A DNA stretch of 64,000 nt, taken from Schizochytrium sp. CCTCC M209059 (lineage: Eukaryota; Sar; Bigyra; Thraustochytrida; Thraustochytriidae). The notes under the pieces were generated by a model. That model worked only from the letters and a program-made list of their open reading frames with translations, did no database searches and was not told the DNA's origin. Position numbers and translations under genes: made by a program. The DNA lies in assembly GCA_000818945.1 (NCBI GenBank), contig KN805424.1:168455-232454 (forward strand), written 5' to 3'. Positions 28,581-38,342 of this stretch are shown piece by piece. Position 1 is the first letter of the stretch. Each line of letters starts with the position of its first letter.

Positions 28581-28981
28581 CAGATTCAAAGAACCTTGGT
28601 TTGTAGTCAAAGTATGGTTGCATTTCGTCTGTCTTCGATCGTGACACTTTCTTTTTTGTTTTATCAATGGAAAGCGACTTTCAACAAAGGGCACCAACCT
28701 TGAATTGGAGTGGGGTTAGGAGTGAGCGCATTCGAGAAGAGCAAAGGAATAGATGCAAAGGTCAGTCAAACTGATTTCTATCTTGCGAATATCTGAAGCA
28801 GCTCATTTGCTGGACGCTCGCCATTAACGACGGCGACTGTTAACGGGAATATAACGTTGTCATCTTCAAGTCGAGAATAGATTTTCCACAAGCTTTTTTC
28901 TAATGAAAAGAGAAGTGCAAAAAATTTGGGGGGAATGGTATTATGATTTTTTGGGGGTCAGGGGTAATGTAATTCGCTTGC
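28581..28981. other. Intergenic between convergent genes
   Basis: Shared 3' region of the ABC transporter (+) and the PDI-like gene (-), AT-richer than the flanking genes. No feature recognised. Confidence 0.4.
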
Positions 28982-29362
28982 TTATTCCAGCTGGCCCTGG
29001 ATGAAGGTCTCAAAGTCCTCGAGAGCGCGACGGCCCTGGTACTTTTCGCCCTCGCCAGAGCCCTCCTTAAAGAACTTGAGCGTGGGGTAGCCACGGACGC
29101 CGTGCTTGCTGCAAAGCTCCTTTTGCTGCGTGCAGTCGACCTTGGCGACGGTGACCTTGTCGTCGCCAGCGTACTTCTCCGCGAGCTCCTTCCAGGTGGG
29201 CGCGAGGCGCTTGCAGTGTCCGCACCAGGGGGCGTAGAACTTGACAAAGGTGTGCTTGCCCGTGCCAGTGATCTGGTCCTGCGACTTGATCTCCTCCTGC
29301 GCCGTCACCACGGCCAGCAGCGCCAAAAAGACGGCAACAACGCTCATGAACTTCATCATCAT
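28982..29362 (-). CDS. Single-domain secretory thioredoxin/PDI-like protein
   Basis: The protein has 126 residues from the first Met of MMMKFMSVVAVFLALLAVVT, a clear signal peptide ending near AQEE. One thioredoxin fold follows, with KFYAPWCGHCKRLAPTW as the active site (CGHC, residues 47-50), VAKVDCTQQKELCSKHGVRG and GYPTLKFF with the conserved cis-Pro. PDI-type domains form and rearrange disulfides in the secretory pathway. Canonical PDIs have two such domains and a C-terminal KDEL-like signal; here there is one, and the protein ends GQLE, so retention by this route is not expected. The frame continues upstream of this Met, but without PDI features. Start chosen by the signal peptide. Confidence 0.85.
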   Translation of the reverse strand: MMMKFMSVVAVFLALLAVVTAQEEIKSQDQITGTGKHTFVKFYAPWCGHCKRLAPTWKELAEKYAGDDKVTVAKVDCTQQKELCSKHGVRGYPTLKFFKEGSGEGEKYQGRRALEDFETFIQGQLE

Positions 29363-30963
29363 CGTCGGCTCCCTGCCTTTCTCTCCGCTAACTCTCTCTG
29401 CGCTGCGCGCGAGGTCTGTGCGGGCGCGGGGCGAGGCGAGCGGGCGGCGAGCGGGGCGCGTGCGGCTGCTGCTGCTGCTGCTGCTCGTGCTGCTGCTGTG
29501 ATGGTCGGCGTCGGCTCGCGAATCGATCGGGGTCTGCTCTCGGTGGCCCGAAATCCAAGATTGGGCTCCGGCTTCCAGGCTGTCACGATCATGTCCGGTG
29601 ATATATAGTAGCTCGAGAGAGAGTGCGCATTCGTTGAGAGCGCCGAGGAGCGCGTGCGCGCCGTGAGAAGGAGAAACCTGGCGGGATCCGAAGCGAGAGA
29701 ATAGGGTGTCGCGACGGCTTAAGATGCCGAGAAAAGAAGGGGTTGGGAGGGAGGCACGGTGGAGCCGGATGGAGGCTCGCGAGCTCGGCAGTTTTGTACG
29801 ATTTTGTAATGGACGCTGTGACCGCAGAATCGCGCGGAGGAGAAAACGTACAATTACAGTGATTGTGGTCGTGCAATACCAAAACGATGCTCGATTAAGC
29901 GGATGACGGTGATGCGGACGCCCTATCTCACGACATGTCTTCTGTTGACGACTTTGGACCAATGGATGAATGCCTTACCAAAGAAGAGTGAATGTCAAAT
30001 CGCTTTTGGTCTTTGAGCACAAAAGTTCGGCACGAGGTTCACTTGCATCCATGTGCGCAAGGTCGAGGTATTTGTTCTCTTATTAGCATGGTCTTTGGGA
30101 TTTTAGAAAATCACGAACCGGCCTTGAACAACCAACCAACTGTCGGTCGGATGCCTGCAGTAGCCTGAGAAGGGTTCCCGTTACAGTTACAAGCTGGGAC
30201 CCGAAGTCTTGCTCTGACATCTGACGTCACGTTCTCTAGAGAACCACACTTTTGCTCTTTATCAACTTACTCCGCAAAGGGACGTGCGTGCAACGGTTTT
30301 TGCCCCAACGACCAAACTCACCAGTCATCAAGCTAGCTATACAAGAACAAAACCACCGGCAAGCGAACAGATCGAAGACCACACAATAGCGATTGTGGTG
30401 GTGTGTTTACCGCTCTTTCTATGACCGATGATTCTGCGTGGGTAGTACTAGGCCTACCGCTGCCACGCCTCCTAGCGGTGGCTATCCCAGAAACCAACGA
30501 CGTCTTCACGTCTATCGGAGAAACCTATACACCTGGGGACCGCACAACTCATAATTTCAAAATAATAAATTTGTAAAACAAGACAGTGTTATAAGAAACG
30601 GAAAATAAGGTGTTTTCCCGAGCCTAACCACCTAGAAGGGAAAAAACGATGAAGCGAAAAGCAAGCAAGGCAAAGACCCAACTCCGCAACCGCATCGACG
30701 ACCAAGCTCGAGACGGGCCTGGCCTCGCCTCGCTCGACGTGCAGACACGGAGCACTCCGCATCTGAAGCCGCCCGCCGCTTCCCCTCCCCCTCAGCACCG
30801 TCTAGGCCGCTAGCTCGCCCACGCTGCACCTTTGGCGTGAGGGGGTGGGCTGGGCCGGCCGCACAAGTTCGATTTCGAGTGCCTCAAACGCAACGAGGTC
30901 GTGTACTGAAAAGACCTTGAAGGAGGACGGGGGAGCAAACGCGAGAGCACAAGGCCGAGGAGA
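29363..30963. other. Intergenic: PDI promoter and mostly featureless sequence
   Basis: The left part holds a CTG run near the PDI start (about 29465-29505). From about 29900 to 30640 the sequence is AT-richer and has no good open frame. A short frame at 29935-29992 (MSSVDDFGPMDECLTKEE) looks protein-like but is isolated. No tRNA or other structural RNA was recognised. Confidence 0.4.
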
Positions 30964-31909
30964 ATGCACGTCATTTGCCTGGAAGGATGCCACGGTACGT
31001 TTGCGTAAAACCAAATCATGCGCGCGAGGACGCAAAACCTAACATCTTTCTTTCCCCACTAAAACTCAACCTGCCATCGGCCACAATGGGTGCAAACGTC
31101 TTTGACGCACTGTCTTCTATATTCCATGCACAGGATGCGGCAAGACGGAACTTTGTAGACGGTTCGAAAGCGAAGGTTTCCGCACGCTTGATGAGGCCTT
31201 TCTAGACATGCCCTCATACGGCCTGCACCCCCAGTCCTTGCTCATGGAGACAACCTGGGTGTGCTCGTGGTTCGAGCGTCTTCTCAAGTATGCGCAAGGC
31301 TTCAAGGAGCGCGGAGAATCCCATGAACGTGTCGTCTTCTTCGCGGATCGATCTCCGATGAGCGCTGTCTTTTACAGCAGCCACGGCGAGCTTCTCACGC
31401 CCATCATCAACAAGCAAATGGAGGAGGTCCGCAAATTTGCTGACATCAACATTCATACAGTGCACGTCCGCGTCCAGCGTGAGATTCTCTGGAGACGTGT
31501 CCAGGCCCGTCTCGAGCTTGAACCGGACCGCGTTCTTTACAAAGAGGACCAGCGGGACTGGATGGACCAAGTCGTCTCCTTTTACGAGACTTTTGCCTGG
31601 GATACGGAAATCGACAACTCGGAGGAAGACGTGACCATGTCGCTCCAAAAACTGGTCGACCACACCGTGCGTACCATCTGCAGCTCGCTCCCGGGCCTCG
31701 ACGTGTGCATTCGAGATGCCACCCCTCATCTCTACAAGCGCGCTGGCACAGAAGCGGCCATGTCTGATGATGATGAGCACGCTGACTCTGGTGACGATTC
31801 CATGTGCAGCATCGATCTGCGCTCCTCGGCGATTCCACACCTCGCTGTTCCATCCCCGCGCTTTGCTGGCTCGCGCAGGATCCAAGCGGCGCCACCCTTG
31901 ATCAACTAA
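30964..31909 (+). CDS. P-loop nucleoside/nucleotide kinase-like protein
   Basis: Two exons: 30964-30994 and 31134-31909, with an intron at 30995-31133 (donor G|GTACGT, acceptor GCACAG, phase 1). The exon junction falls inside the Walker A motif: exon 1 gives MHVICLEGCHG and exon 2 continues CGKTELCRRFESEGFRTLDE, so the complete loop GCHGCGKT exists only after splicing. The 268-residue product then has VVFFADRSPMSAVFY, which resembles the DRS/ERS motif of deoxynucleoside kinases, and VHVRVQREILWRRVQAR, a lid-like Arg-rich helix. This supports a small-substrate P-loop kinase of the deoxynucleoside/thymidylate kinase type. The substrate is unknown. The C-terminal about 60 residues are acidic and Ser-rich. 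Confidence 0.72.
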
Positions 31910-32341
31910 TCTAAACAACGTAAAATCCAGCCTCGCCTTGTTTGTATGTATACTTATTGTAGTGCATTTGTAATCGTTACCATGTCGCCAACGTTGTGGT
32001 GTCATCCACTTAAGCCTGCTGGCATGCAACTGCAGCTCAAAAATAAGCGCTCCAAGCTCGCGCTCTTTTAGGTAGTTGCGTCGAGGGGTCTCCTCGCGCA
32101 CCGACCCCGTGCTCGTTGCAGAAGAACCCCCTTCGTGCGACCCGTGCCATGAAAGAGCTTCGAGGTGGTCAAACAGCTTCTTTCGCAATTTTACGTCTTT
32201 GCCGCCATAGTTTCACCGCGAGGAACTTTCTGCTCTTCAGCAACCCATTGTCTTCGTCGATGGATTCGATGCCCCGTGCATCATGCACATCGAGATAGCA
32301 TCCAAGTCCTAGCACGATCACGACTACCTCCGCCATTCTCA
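31910..32341. other. Intergenic after P-loop kinase
   Basis: No convincing gene. The region is the 3' flank of the kinase gene and of the unresolved minus-strand locus to the right. Confidence 0.35.
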
Positions 32342-33400
32342 TCAACGCCACGCCATTGAGCTTCCGTTTAAGGGTCGGGGCAACGAGGGATTCGGACATT
32401 TCAAGAAAAAGTACAGTTTAGGAACTTTTCGCGGCTTCTCAGGCGCCCTCATTTTGAAGTCATCGAGTCTGGTCACTTCGCAAAGCATGACTTCTTTTTC
32501 ATAGTGACGGCGACGATAAGGGGTAATGTAGCACTCTTTCAGCGCCCGTTGAGCTGTCTCGTAAAAATTCTTGTAAATAATTCTCCGCTGAATTGTGGAG
32601 AGAAATATTGTCATCACCGTCTGCAGCGCTCGTGCTGAGATCGAAAAGTGAGCTCGAGAGATCGAATTCCAGCTTCCGTCGCTCGAGTCTGCACTTGAAG
32701 TCTTTCGCCTTCCTCCTCGCCTTCCTTGGTTCCATCTTGCAGCTTTCCGCAAACTCCTCTTCATCTGTCTTGTTGGTTCCATCTTGCAGCATTGTCGCTC
32801 TGTCCATCTCTGCCTTCGCTTGCATTTTAAGACTCTTCATTCTCTAGAGTATTCCAGGTCCATGGTTTGTCTTTAATCGTGACGGCGTCATCATCCTCTA
32901 TCTCCTCGTCGTGCTGAAGCCAAATATCGGAGTCATCAAAAGATGGGGCTGGGTCCGGATCATGAGCAACCAGCATCGATTGAAAAAAAATCACGTACAC
33001 GTGAGCATTTTCGCTTGCAGGCTCATGTGCAGCTGGCGTCCATCTCGAGCCTGACTCTTCGACAAGGTACTTGCCGATCGCTTGTACGCGCTCCGATCGA
33101 GTCAAAGGCTCGCAGATTGCCTCGCAACCTCCTTTTCGCCAACCTTCTTGGACCGAAGGTCTTTGAAACGTAATGGCGCTGGAATACCTGGTATGCCTAG
33201 TACTTTACCAACAGCAAACTTGATTTGATCTAAGCCGTGGATGTGCAGTAAGCGAGACCATCCAGGTGCAACGCGAGTTCGCGTTTCACCATTTGTTTCT
33301 GGCACTGGGCTTACCGCTCTAAAGGGGGGAGGGACGGAGGGAGGGAGGGTTGGGAGGTGCTCATCGTGCACACGAGGTCGTGAAATGAACGCGGCAGGAT
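32342..33400 (-). other. Probable broken or multi-exon minus-strand gene, unresolved
   Basis: Four overlapping minus-strand frames look protein-like in sequence: 33371-33102 (contains GWSRLLHIHGLDQIKFAVGK), 33150-32827 (contains SERVQAIGKYLVEESGSRWT and KPWTWNTLENEES), 32840-32499 (acidic-basic, contains KTDEEEFAESCKMEPRKARR) and 32782-32342 (contains RRIIYKNFYETAQRALKECY). Each ends shortly after the next begins, in a different frame. This is the pattern of one gene interrupted by small introns, sequence errors or decay. I could not find splice pairs that join all parts, and I recognise no family. The 5' end may be the ATG at about 33362, followed by a proline-rich stretch and a GTAAGC. Confidence 0.3.
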
Positions 33401-33628
33401 TTCTATTGCAATCTGTTGCTTACTGTCTTGAACGGGTCGGCGATGCCACGCTGCGACGCCTGCTCGGGCTACTAGGCCTATAAACATCACATCACTTTCA
33501 TGCAGTGGTCTGCGCAACGCATTTTCGAGCAACGAGTCCTCCATCACTCACAGTCAGTCCCTTTTAGCGGTGACAAACCTCTTTCCGGAGAGCAAGACTA
33601 CGCTCCTGACTCGCCTCGCGTCGCGACG

Positions 33629-35095
33629 ATGCTTCGCGTGGAGGGCGCGCAGCTTTTTCGAGCGGTACGTTCACAGCGCGCATCTCCTTCGCCGCGAGCG
33701 CTGCGCGCGCAGCGCTCCTGGCCAAGGTCGGGGACACTCGAGAGATGGTGGGAAATGATTGGTCCCGGCGACTTGCTTGGGTGGTGGTGACAGGAGGCCG
33801 AGAGCGCGGGCTCGGAGGCCTAGCGAGCGCCTACGCGCGCGCAATGGAGCGAGCAAAAGACTGACGTGAGATGGCATTGGCGCGGACGTGACACACAGAG
33901 ACTCACCAGCTCGATCCTGAGCAACCGGCCGGTGCTGATCGCCAAGATCAGAGAGCTGGACGACCGGCCAGGCGTCACAGACTATGAAGTCTCCTTTGCC
34001 AAGCTCGTGGACAAACTGACCAATGGCACCGCCATTAGCATCAACGAAACAGGTACCTCCGTCACCGTGCGTCCCGGCTACATGGTCGGTGGTGCAATCG
34101 AGCACGAGTGTGAAGGTCGCGCCATTGGCTACTTTCTCGAGGGCATTCTCCCGCTCTGCCTCTTCGCAAGAGACCCTGTGGAGCTCACGCTGACAGGTGT
34201 GACGAATGATGACGTCGATATTTGCGTTGACCTCTTTGCCACCGTGACGCTGCCTCTAGTGCGCCGTTTTGGCCTCGAGCACCCGCCCACGCTCGAAGTG
34301 TTGCGTCGAGGTCTCGCGCCTCGCGGTAAGGGCGTGGTCGTTCTTCGGTCGCCCGTTGCGCGCGAACTTCGCGCAGTGCAGCTCATGGATCCGGGTTTTG
34401 TTCGCAAGGTGCGAGGTCTTGCGTACGCCGTACGCGTTTCGCCTCAATTCGCCAACCGCATGGCGACAGAGGCCCGTGGCATTTTCAACACTCTCCTGCC
34501 CGATGTCTACATTAACACGGATCACACAAAGTCGCGCGATGTGGTGCCTGGTTTTGGCCTTTCCATTTACGCAGTGACAACGACGGGCTGCTTGCTCGGG
34601 TCCAAGCGTGCTGCTACGCGGCGGTCACTTCTCGACAAGGGCAAGGCAAGTGCCAAAAACATTTTGGGTATCGACGATCCCGCCGCGGCTTTTCGGTCTG
34701 ACAAAGAAATTGCCGCCGAAAACGACAAGGCCGCTGAAAACGAGCAAGACGATGAGACGCGTACCAAGGGTTGGAGGATACCTGGTGTCAAGGCCCAGTC
34801 TGAGCCGGAAGAGGTTGCAACGAATGTAGCCCACCAGGTCCTCGAGCAAATTGCGCAGGGTGGCTGCGTCGACACAACACACCAGCCACTCTTATTCATG
34901 CTCATGACACTTTGCCCGGAGGATGTGTCCAAGGCACGCGTGGGTACCTTGACGCCGTACTCGATGCGCTACCTCCGCATGATCAAGGACTTTTTTGGTG
35001 TCACATTCCGTCTCCAGGTCGACGATGCAACGTCAACGACCTTGTGCTCGTGCGTGGGCGTAGGCTACAAGAACCTTTCGCGCAAGGTCACCTAA
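33629..35095 (+). CDS. RCL1: RNA 3'-terminal phosphate cyclase-like protein RCL1
   Basis: Two exons: 33629-33664 (MLRVEGAQLFRA) and 33899-35095, with an intron at 33665-33898 (donor GCG|GTACGT, acceptor CACACAG, phase 0). The product has 410 residues. It matches RCL1 throughout: RLTSSILSNRPVLIAKIREL, FAKLVDKLTNGTAISINETG, PGYMVGGAIEHEC, LRRGLAPRGKGVV, GLAYAVRVSPQFANRM, PDVYINTDHTK and QGGCVDTTHQPLLFMLMTL. RCL1 is a catalytically altered relative of RNA cyclase that works with Bms1 in the nucleolus for 18S rRNA maturation. A charged insertion of about 50 residues (around residues 250-300, rich in Lys, Glu and Asp) is longer than in human RCL1. Confidence 0.9.
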
Positions 35096-35483
35096 ATGTC
35101 ACCGTATCAAGGTGCTCAGGGTGATAGATGGGAGGAAGGAGTCCCTTTTCCTTTCTTTTTCTACTTTGCCATGCGAGACGACGCCCCGTAGCGAAAGCGT
35201 TCTTGTATTTTTTCTTTATCATAGCATCATTGAGCCAGAGTACGCCCTAGATTTACTAAACTGTACAAGCAATATGGCCTGTTTTTCTCACAGATGAATG
35301 GAAAAAACTGGGTAGAAATTCAGACCAGGAAAAAAAAAAACAAAAAAAAAACAGAAAGAGAAACAGAAACAGAAGAGAAAGAGAAAAGAAAAAACCAGCA
35401 AGCTGGAAATCAAACATCAAAATCAAATTGATCCACGTTTCATCAGAACCGAGCCTATAGAATAGGTTTCGCGTGACCGAGCT
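35096..35483. other. Intergenic between convergent genes
   Basis: 3' flanks of RCL1 (+) and the membrane protein (-). It contains an A-rich stretch (about 35328-35390) with runs of ten A followed by GAAAC-like units. Confidence 0.45.
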
Positions 35484-37310
35484 TTACACGCCATCAGTTG
35501 GAAGCTTGTGGTGACGATTAGTCTTGCGCATGCGTGGCCGGTTCGGAGCCACAGCAGCCGTAACAATGTCTGCGACGCCAGCAGTGCCAATGATGTTGTT
35601 GGCAGCGCTCTTGAAACCCTCGAAATTACTGAGATGCTGCTCATTGGAGACAAGGGCCAGCGCGCCAGAAGTCTCGTCCGTGTGGATCGAAGGCAGGGCC
35701 TCATCTGAGTCATCCTCCCCCATGGTAAGCATAAAGAGTCCGACAGAAACGATGAGGCACGAGAGAATTTTGATACGCAGGTTGCTGATAGCAGACTCGC
35801 GACCAACACCGAGGAGCTTGAGAGCACCGAGGGCAAAGAGCAGATTGAGACCCTGCGAAAGCGAGGCCTCAGCGGCGTGCACGATACTCGCCTGGTAATA
35901 CCAGCTGTATGCGAACTGGCTAAGGTAGTAGCCAAAGAGCGTGAGCAGCTGGCCAAATCCCGAAAAGAAGATGATCTTGCGAGGAATGTTTTGAAGATCA
36001 ATAAAGCGCTGGCGCAGCGAGGGAACGAGCGCGTACACAATGCAAAAGACCACAGCAAACCCGCACCAGGCGATGAAGAAGAACTCGAATTCGAGATCCG
36101 CGGGCAAGATGCCGCGAAACTTTTCCTTTTTGGCCGAGCTCTTGAGACTGTACGACATGACTAGGTCGTAGATGCCGACGGCAAACTCTGAAACAACCAC
36201 GTTGCGAACATAGCTCTGTTTCCAAAAACTCAAGCGAAGCATGCGCTTAAAGTCGCCATCCAAGGACGGAAGAATGCCGCCCAGCACAATTACAAAGTAG
36301 CAAAAGAGATCAAACGGGCGAATGAACGTTGATCCCGTCAATGCCGCGGGAACCGCGGAACCTACAAGCATCCACGTGCTGCTGACCTGGATAAGAGGGT
36401 TAATTACCGTGCTTGGCGCGTTATCGTACGCCTTGAGCAAGAAAAAGTAGTGCGAGAACATGAGGATTCCGCTCAGAGTCGCCAACCACCACTCGAGGTC
36501 GTCGCCGGGGGACCAGATGAATTGGGGCTGCGAGCTCCCCTGCAGACTGGCAGAGTCCTTTTCCAGCGTGGCTGCCGCAGCCGCAGCGTGAATGGCGTGC
36601 CGAGAAAGGTGCACGCGTTTCAGTGACAACATGTACATGATGCTGCCCGTCGTGATACCGGCCACGGCGCAGTCTTGCACGCCGTCCAGGTGCTCCTCCT
36701 CGTCATCGCTCCCAACGCTACTATCGTCCCGATGCAGGCTGCTCTCGTTGCCCTCGAGGTCCTCGCTTTTGCTGCCTAATTTCCGCGCGCCAGCACTCAA
36801 GTCTGCAGGGCTGCCATTGGCAATGGTGCCGCCAATACCATTATTTGTGATGGAAGGGTCGTTGTTGCCATCAAAGCTCGACGAATGCGCACGTCTGCTC
36901 CTCACTTCGAGCGCGTCGGATGGCACGTTGCCGTCTCCAAGACGTCCCGTCTCCATCGAGCTAGTCCCGTTTCGCGCATCGATGCGACTTCGATTACCCG
37001 CTGCTGCATTATTCTCTCCATTGCGCATGCGCAGCGAGGCCTCTCCCTGCTTTTCAAGGGTCTGTGAGCTCGAGCGGTTTTTCAATTTGTGTGTCGGGCT
37101 CGTCTCGCTGGCGAGCGCGCGCAGATTTTCTGCCGACGACTTGTTGACCATCTTATCCGAGAGGGGCACCATTTCGAACCCGTGCTCTTCTTCGTCGTCA
37201 TCCTCGCCGATGCACATGTCGCACAGGATATCGGCCGCGCTCCAGCACAAGGCTGCGCCAAGCGTCGCAATTAGCCACTTGTTCTCATCATACCACTTGG
37301 AATCCTCCAT
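35484..37310 (-). CDS. Multi-pass membrane protein, drug/metabolite transporter-like
   Basis: I place the start at 37310 (MEDSKWYDENKWLIATLGAA), where a membrane segment follows directly; the longer frame adds a Cys/Val-rich stretch encoded by a CACA repeat. The 608-residue protein has one N-terminal membrane segment (about 11-31), about 190 polar disordered residues, then about nine further hydrophobic segments, including WWLATLSGILMFSHYFFLLK, the loop NAPSTVINPLIQVSSTW, FCYFVIVLGGILPSL, FFFIAWCGFAVVFCIVYALV and SLSQGLNLLFALGALKLLGV. Two halves of four to five helices, with a motif like TVINPLIQV ending a helix pair, fit the EamA-like drug/metabolite transporter superfamily. The substrate is unknown and the family call is tentative. 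Confidence 0.6.
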   Translation of the reverse strand: MEDSKWYDENKWLIATLGAALCWSAADILCDMCIGEDDDEEEHGFEMVPLSDKMVNKSSAENLRALASETSPTHKLKNRSSSQTLEKQGEASLRMRNGENNAAAGNRSRIDARNGTSSMETGRLGDGNVPSDALEVRSRRAHSSSFDGNNDPSITNNGIGGTIANGSPADLSAGARKLGSKSEDLEGNESSLHRDDSSVGSDDEEEHLDGVQDCAVAGITTGSIMYMLSLKRVHLSRHAIHAAAAAATLEKDSASLQGSSQPQFIWSPGDDLEWWLATLSGILMFSHYFFLLKAYDNAPSTVINPLIQVSSTWMLVGSAVPAALTGSTFIRPFDLFCYFVIVLGGILPSLDGDFKRMLRLSFWKQSYVRNVVVSEFAVGIYDLVMSYSLKSSAKKEKFRGILPADLEFEFFFIAWCGFAVVFCIVYALVPSLRQRFIDLQNIPRKIIFFSGFGQLLTLFGYYLSQFAYSWYYQASIVHAAEASLSQGLNLLFALGALKLLGVGRESAISNLRIKILSCLIVSVGLFMLTMGEDDSDEALPSIHTDETSGALALVSNEQHLSNFEGFKSAANNIIGTAGVADIVTAAVAPNRPRMRKTNRHHKLPTDGV

Positions 37311-37747
37311 TCTTGCCTCCGATTCGATCTGACTAGGCCAGACGACCGAGACCTTTACGTTTTGCGCTCTTCCTCGCGGCCTACACGCCCACACACAAAC
37401 ACACACACACTCGCGCGCGCGCACGAGAGAGATTAGGCTCCCTCGGGCCGAGGTTGCCGAGCTCTCGTTCGCCAGCTAGCTAGCTTGGGAGAAGAGTCGA
37501 CCGTGCTGGGATCGCCGCTGTCTCCAGCTCGCTCCCCGCGCCCGCGCTCGTCTCTCGCGCGAAGCGGACGCCGACGCGCTCTCCGCTCCGCGCCGGGCCG
37601 GGCCCCCGCCTCGCGCCCGCGCGGCTCCCCGCGCTGCGTCCGCGCGCTGCGAGGTCTTTCCCCTTCTTCTCCACGTCGTCGTGGCCGCGCTCGGGCCTCC
37701 CTGGCTCCGCGACGACGTTGACGCGCCGGGCCCTCGCCCGCCGGCGG

Positions 37748-37783
<36 letters not shown>

Positions 37784-38342
37784 CGGCCCGCTCCCGCGCA
37801 GGCCGGCCTCGCGCCTGCTCTCCGCGCGCGCCGNNNNNNNNNNNNNNNNNNCTTGGGCTCCCGCGCCGCCCTCCCGCGTCTCTATTCCAGGGTTCATTCA
37901 ATTCAAATCAAACCCAGGCCCCGCGGCTCTCCGGCTTCATTCAAACCCAGCGGCTCTTCGGACTTGGCCGCGCCCGCGCAGACAGCAGCCGCCACCCCGC
38001 AGCGCCGCGACGTTGAGATGCTGATGCTGGCGTTGCGGAGAGCGATGCGGTGCGATGCGATGCGACGCGCGCGAGGCGAGCGGGCATACGCGCTTCGCTT
38101 CGATCGTGCGCGCGCGGGCCGCGGGAGGGCTGCGAGCGCGGGCGGCGGAGGCGCGCGCGGCGGAGGCGGCGGCCGCGAGGAGCGTCTCCTCGGGGGCGAG
38201 CGCGCGAGCGGGAGGGAAGGGATCGAAGGACGTTGGGGCGAGCGCTGCGAAGGGGGCCGGAACTGGGGCCGAGAAGACGCCTGTGGACGGCCCGGCTGCC
38301 GCGCCGAGGCTTGGCGAAGAGCGCACGACAAGGTAGAGGATC
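37311..38342. promoter_or_regulatory. Divergent intergenic region, extremely GC-rich
   Basis: This holds the promoters of the membrane protein (-) and the FHA protein (+). It has a CA/CG dinucleotide stretch (37390-37425), a CCTG tetranucleotide run of about eight units (37746-37782) and an 18-base gap. Open frames here reflect GC content. Confidence 0.45.
37834..37851. other. Assembly gap (18 N)
   Basis: Short gap in GC-rich sequence shortly after the CCTG repeat. Confidence 0.98.

Noticed and set aside
29935..29992. 18-residue frame with protein-like composition
   Set aside because: Isolated, no neighbouring exon or splice site fits.
30440..30510. Short GC-rich hairpin considered as a tRNA or small RNA
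   Set aside because: It lacks a cloverleaf and A/B boxes; the inverted repeat is only a few base pairs.
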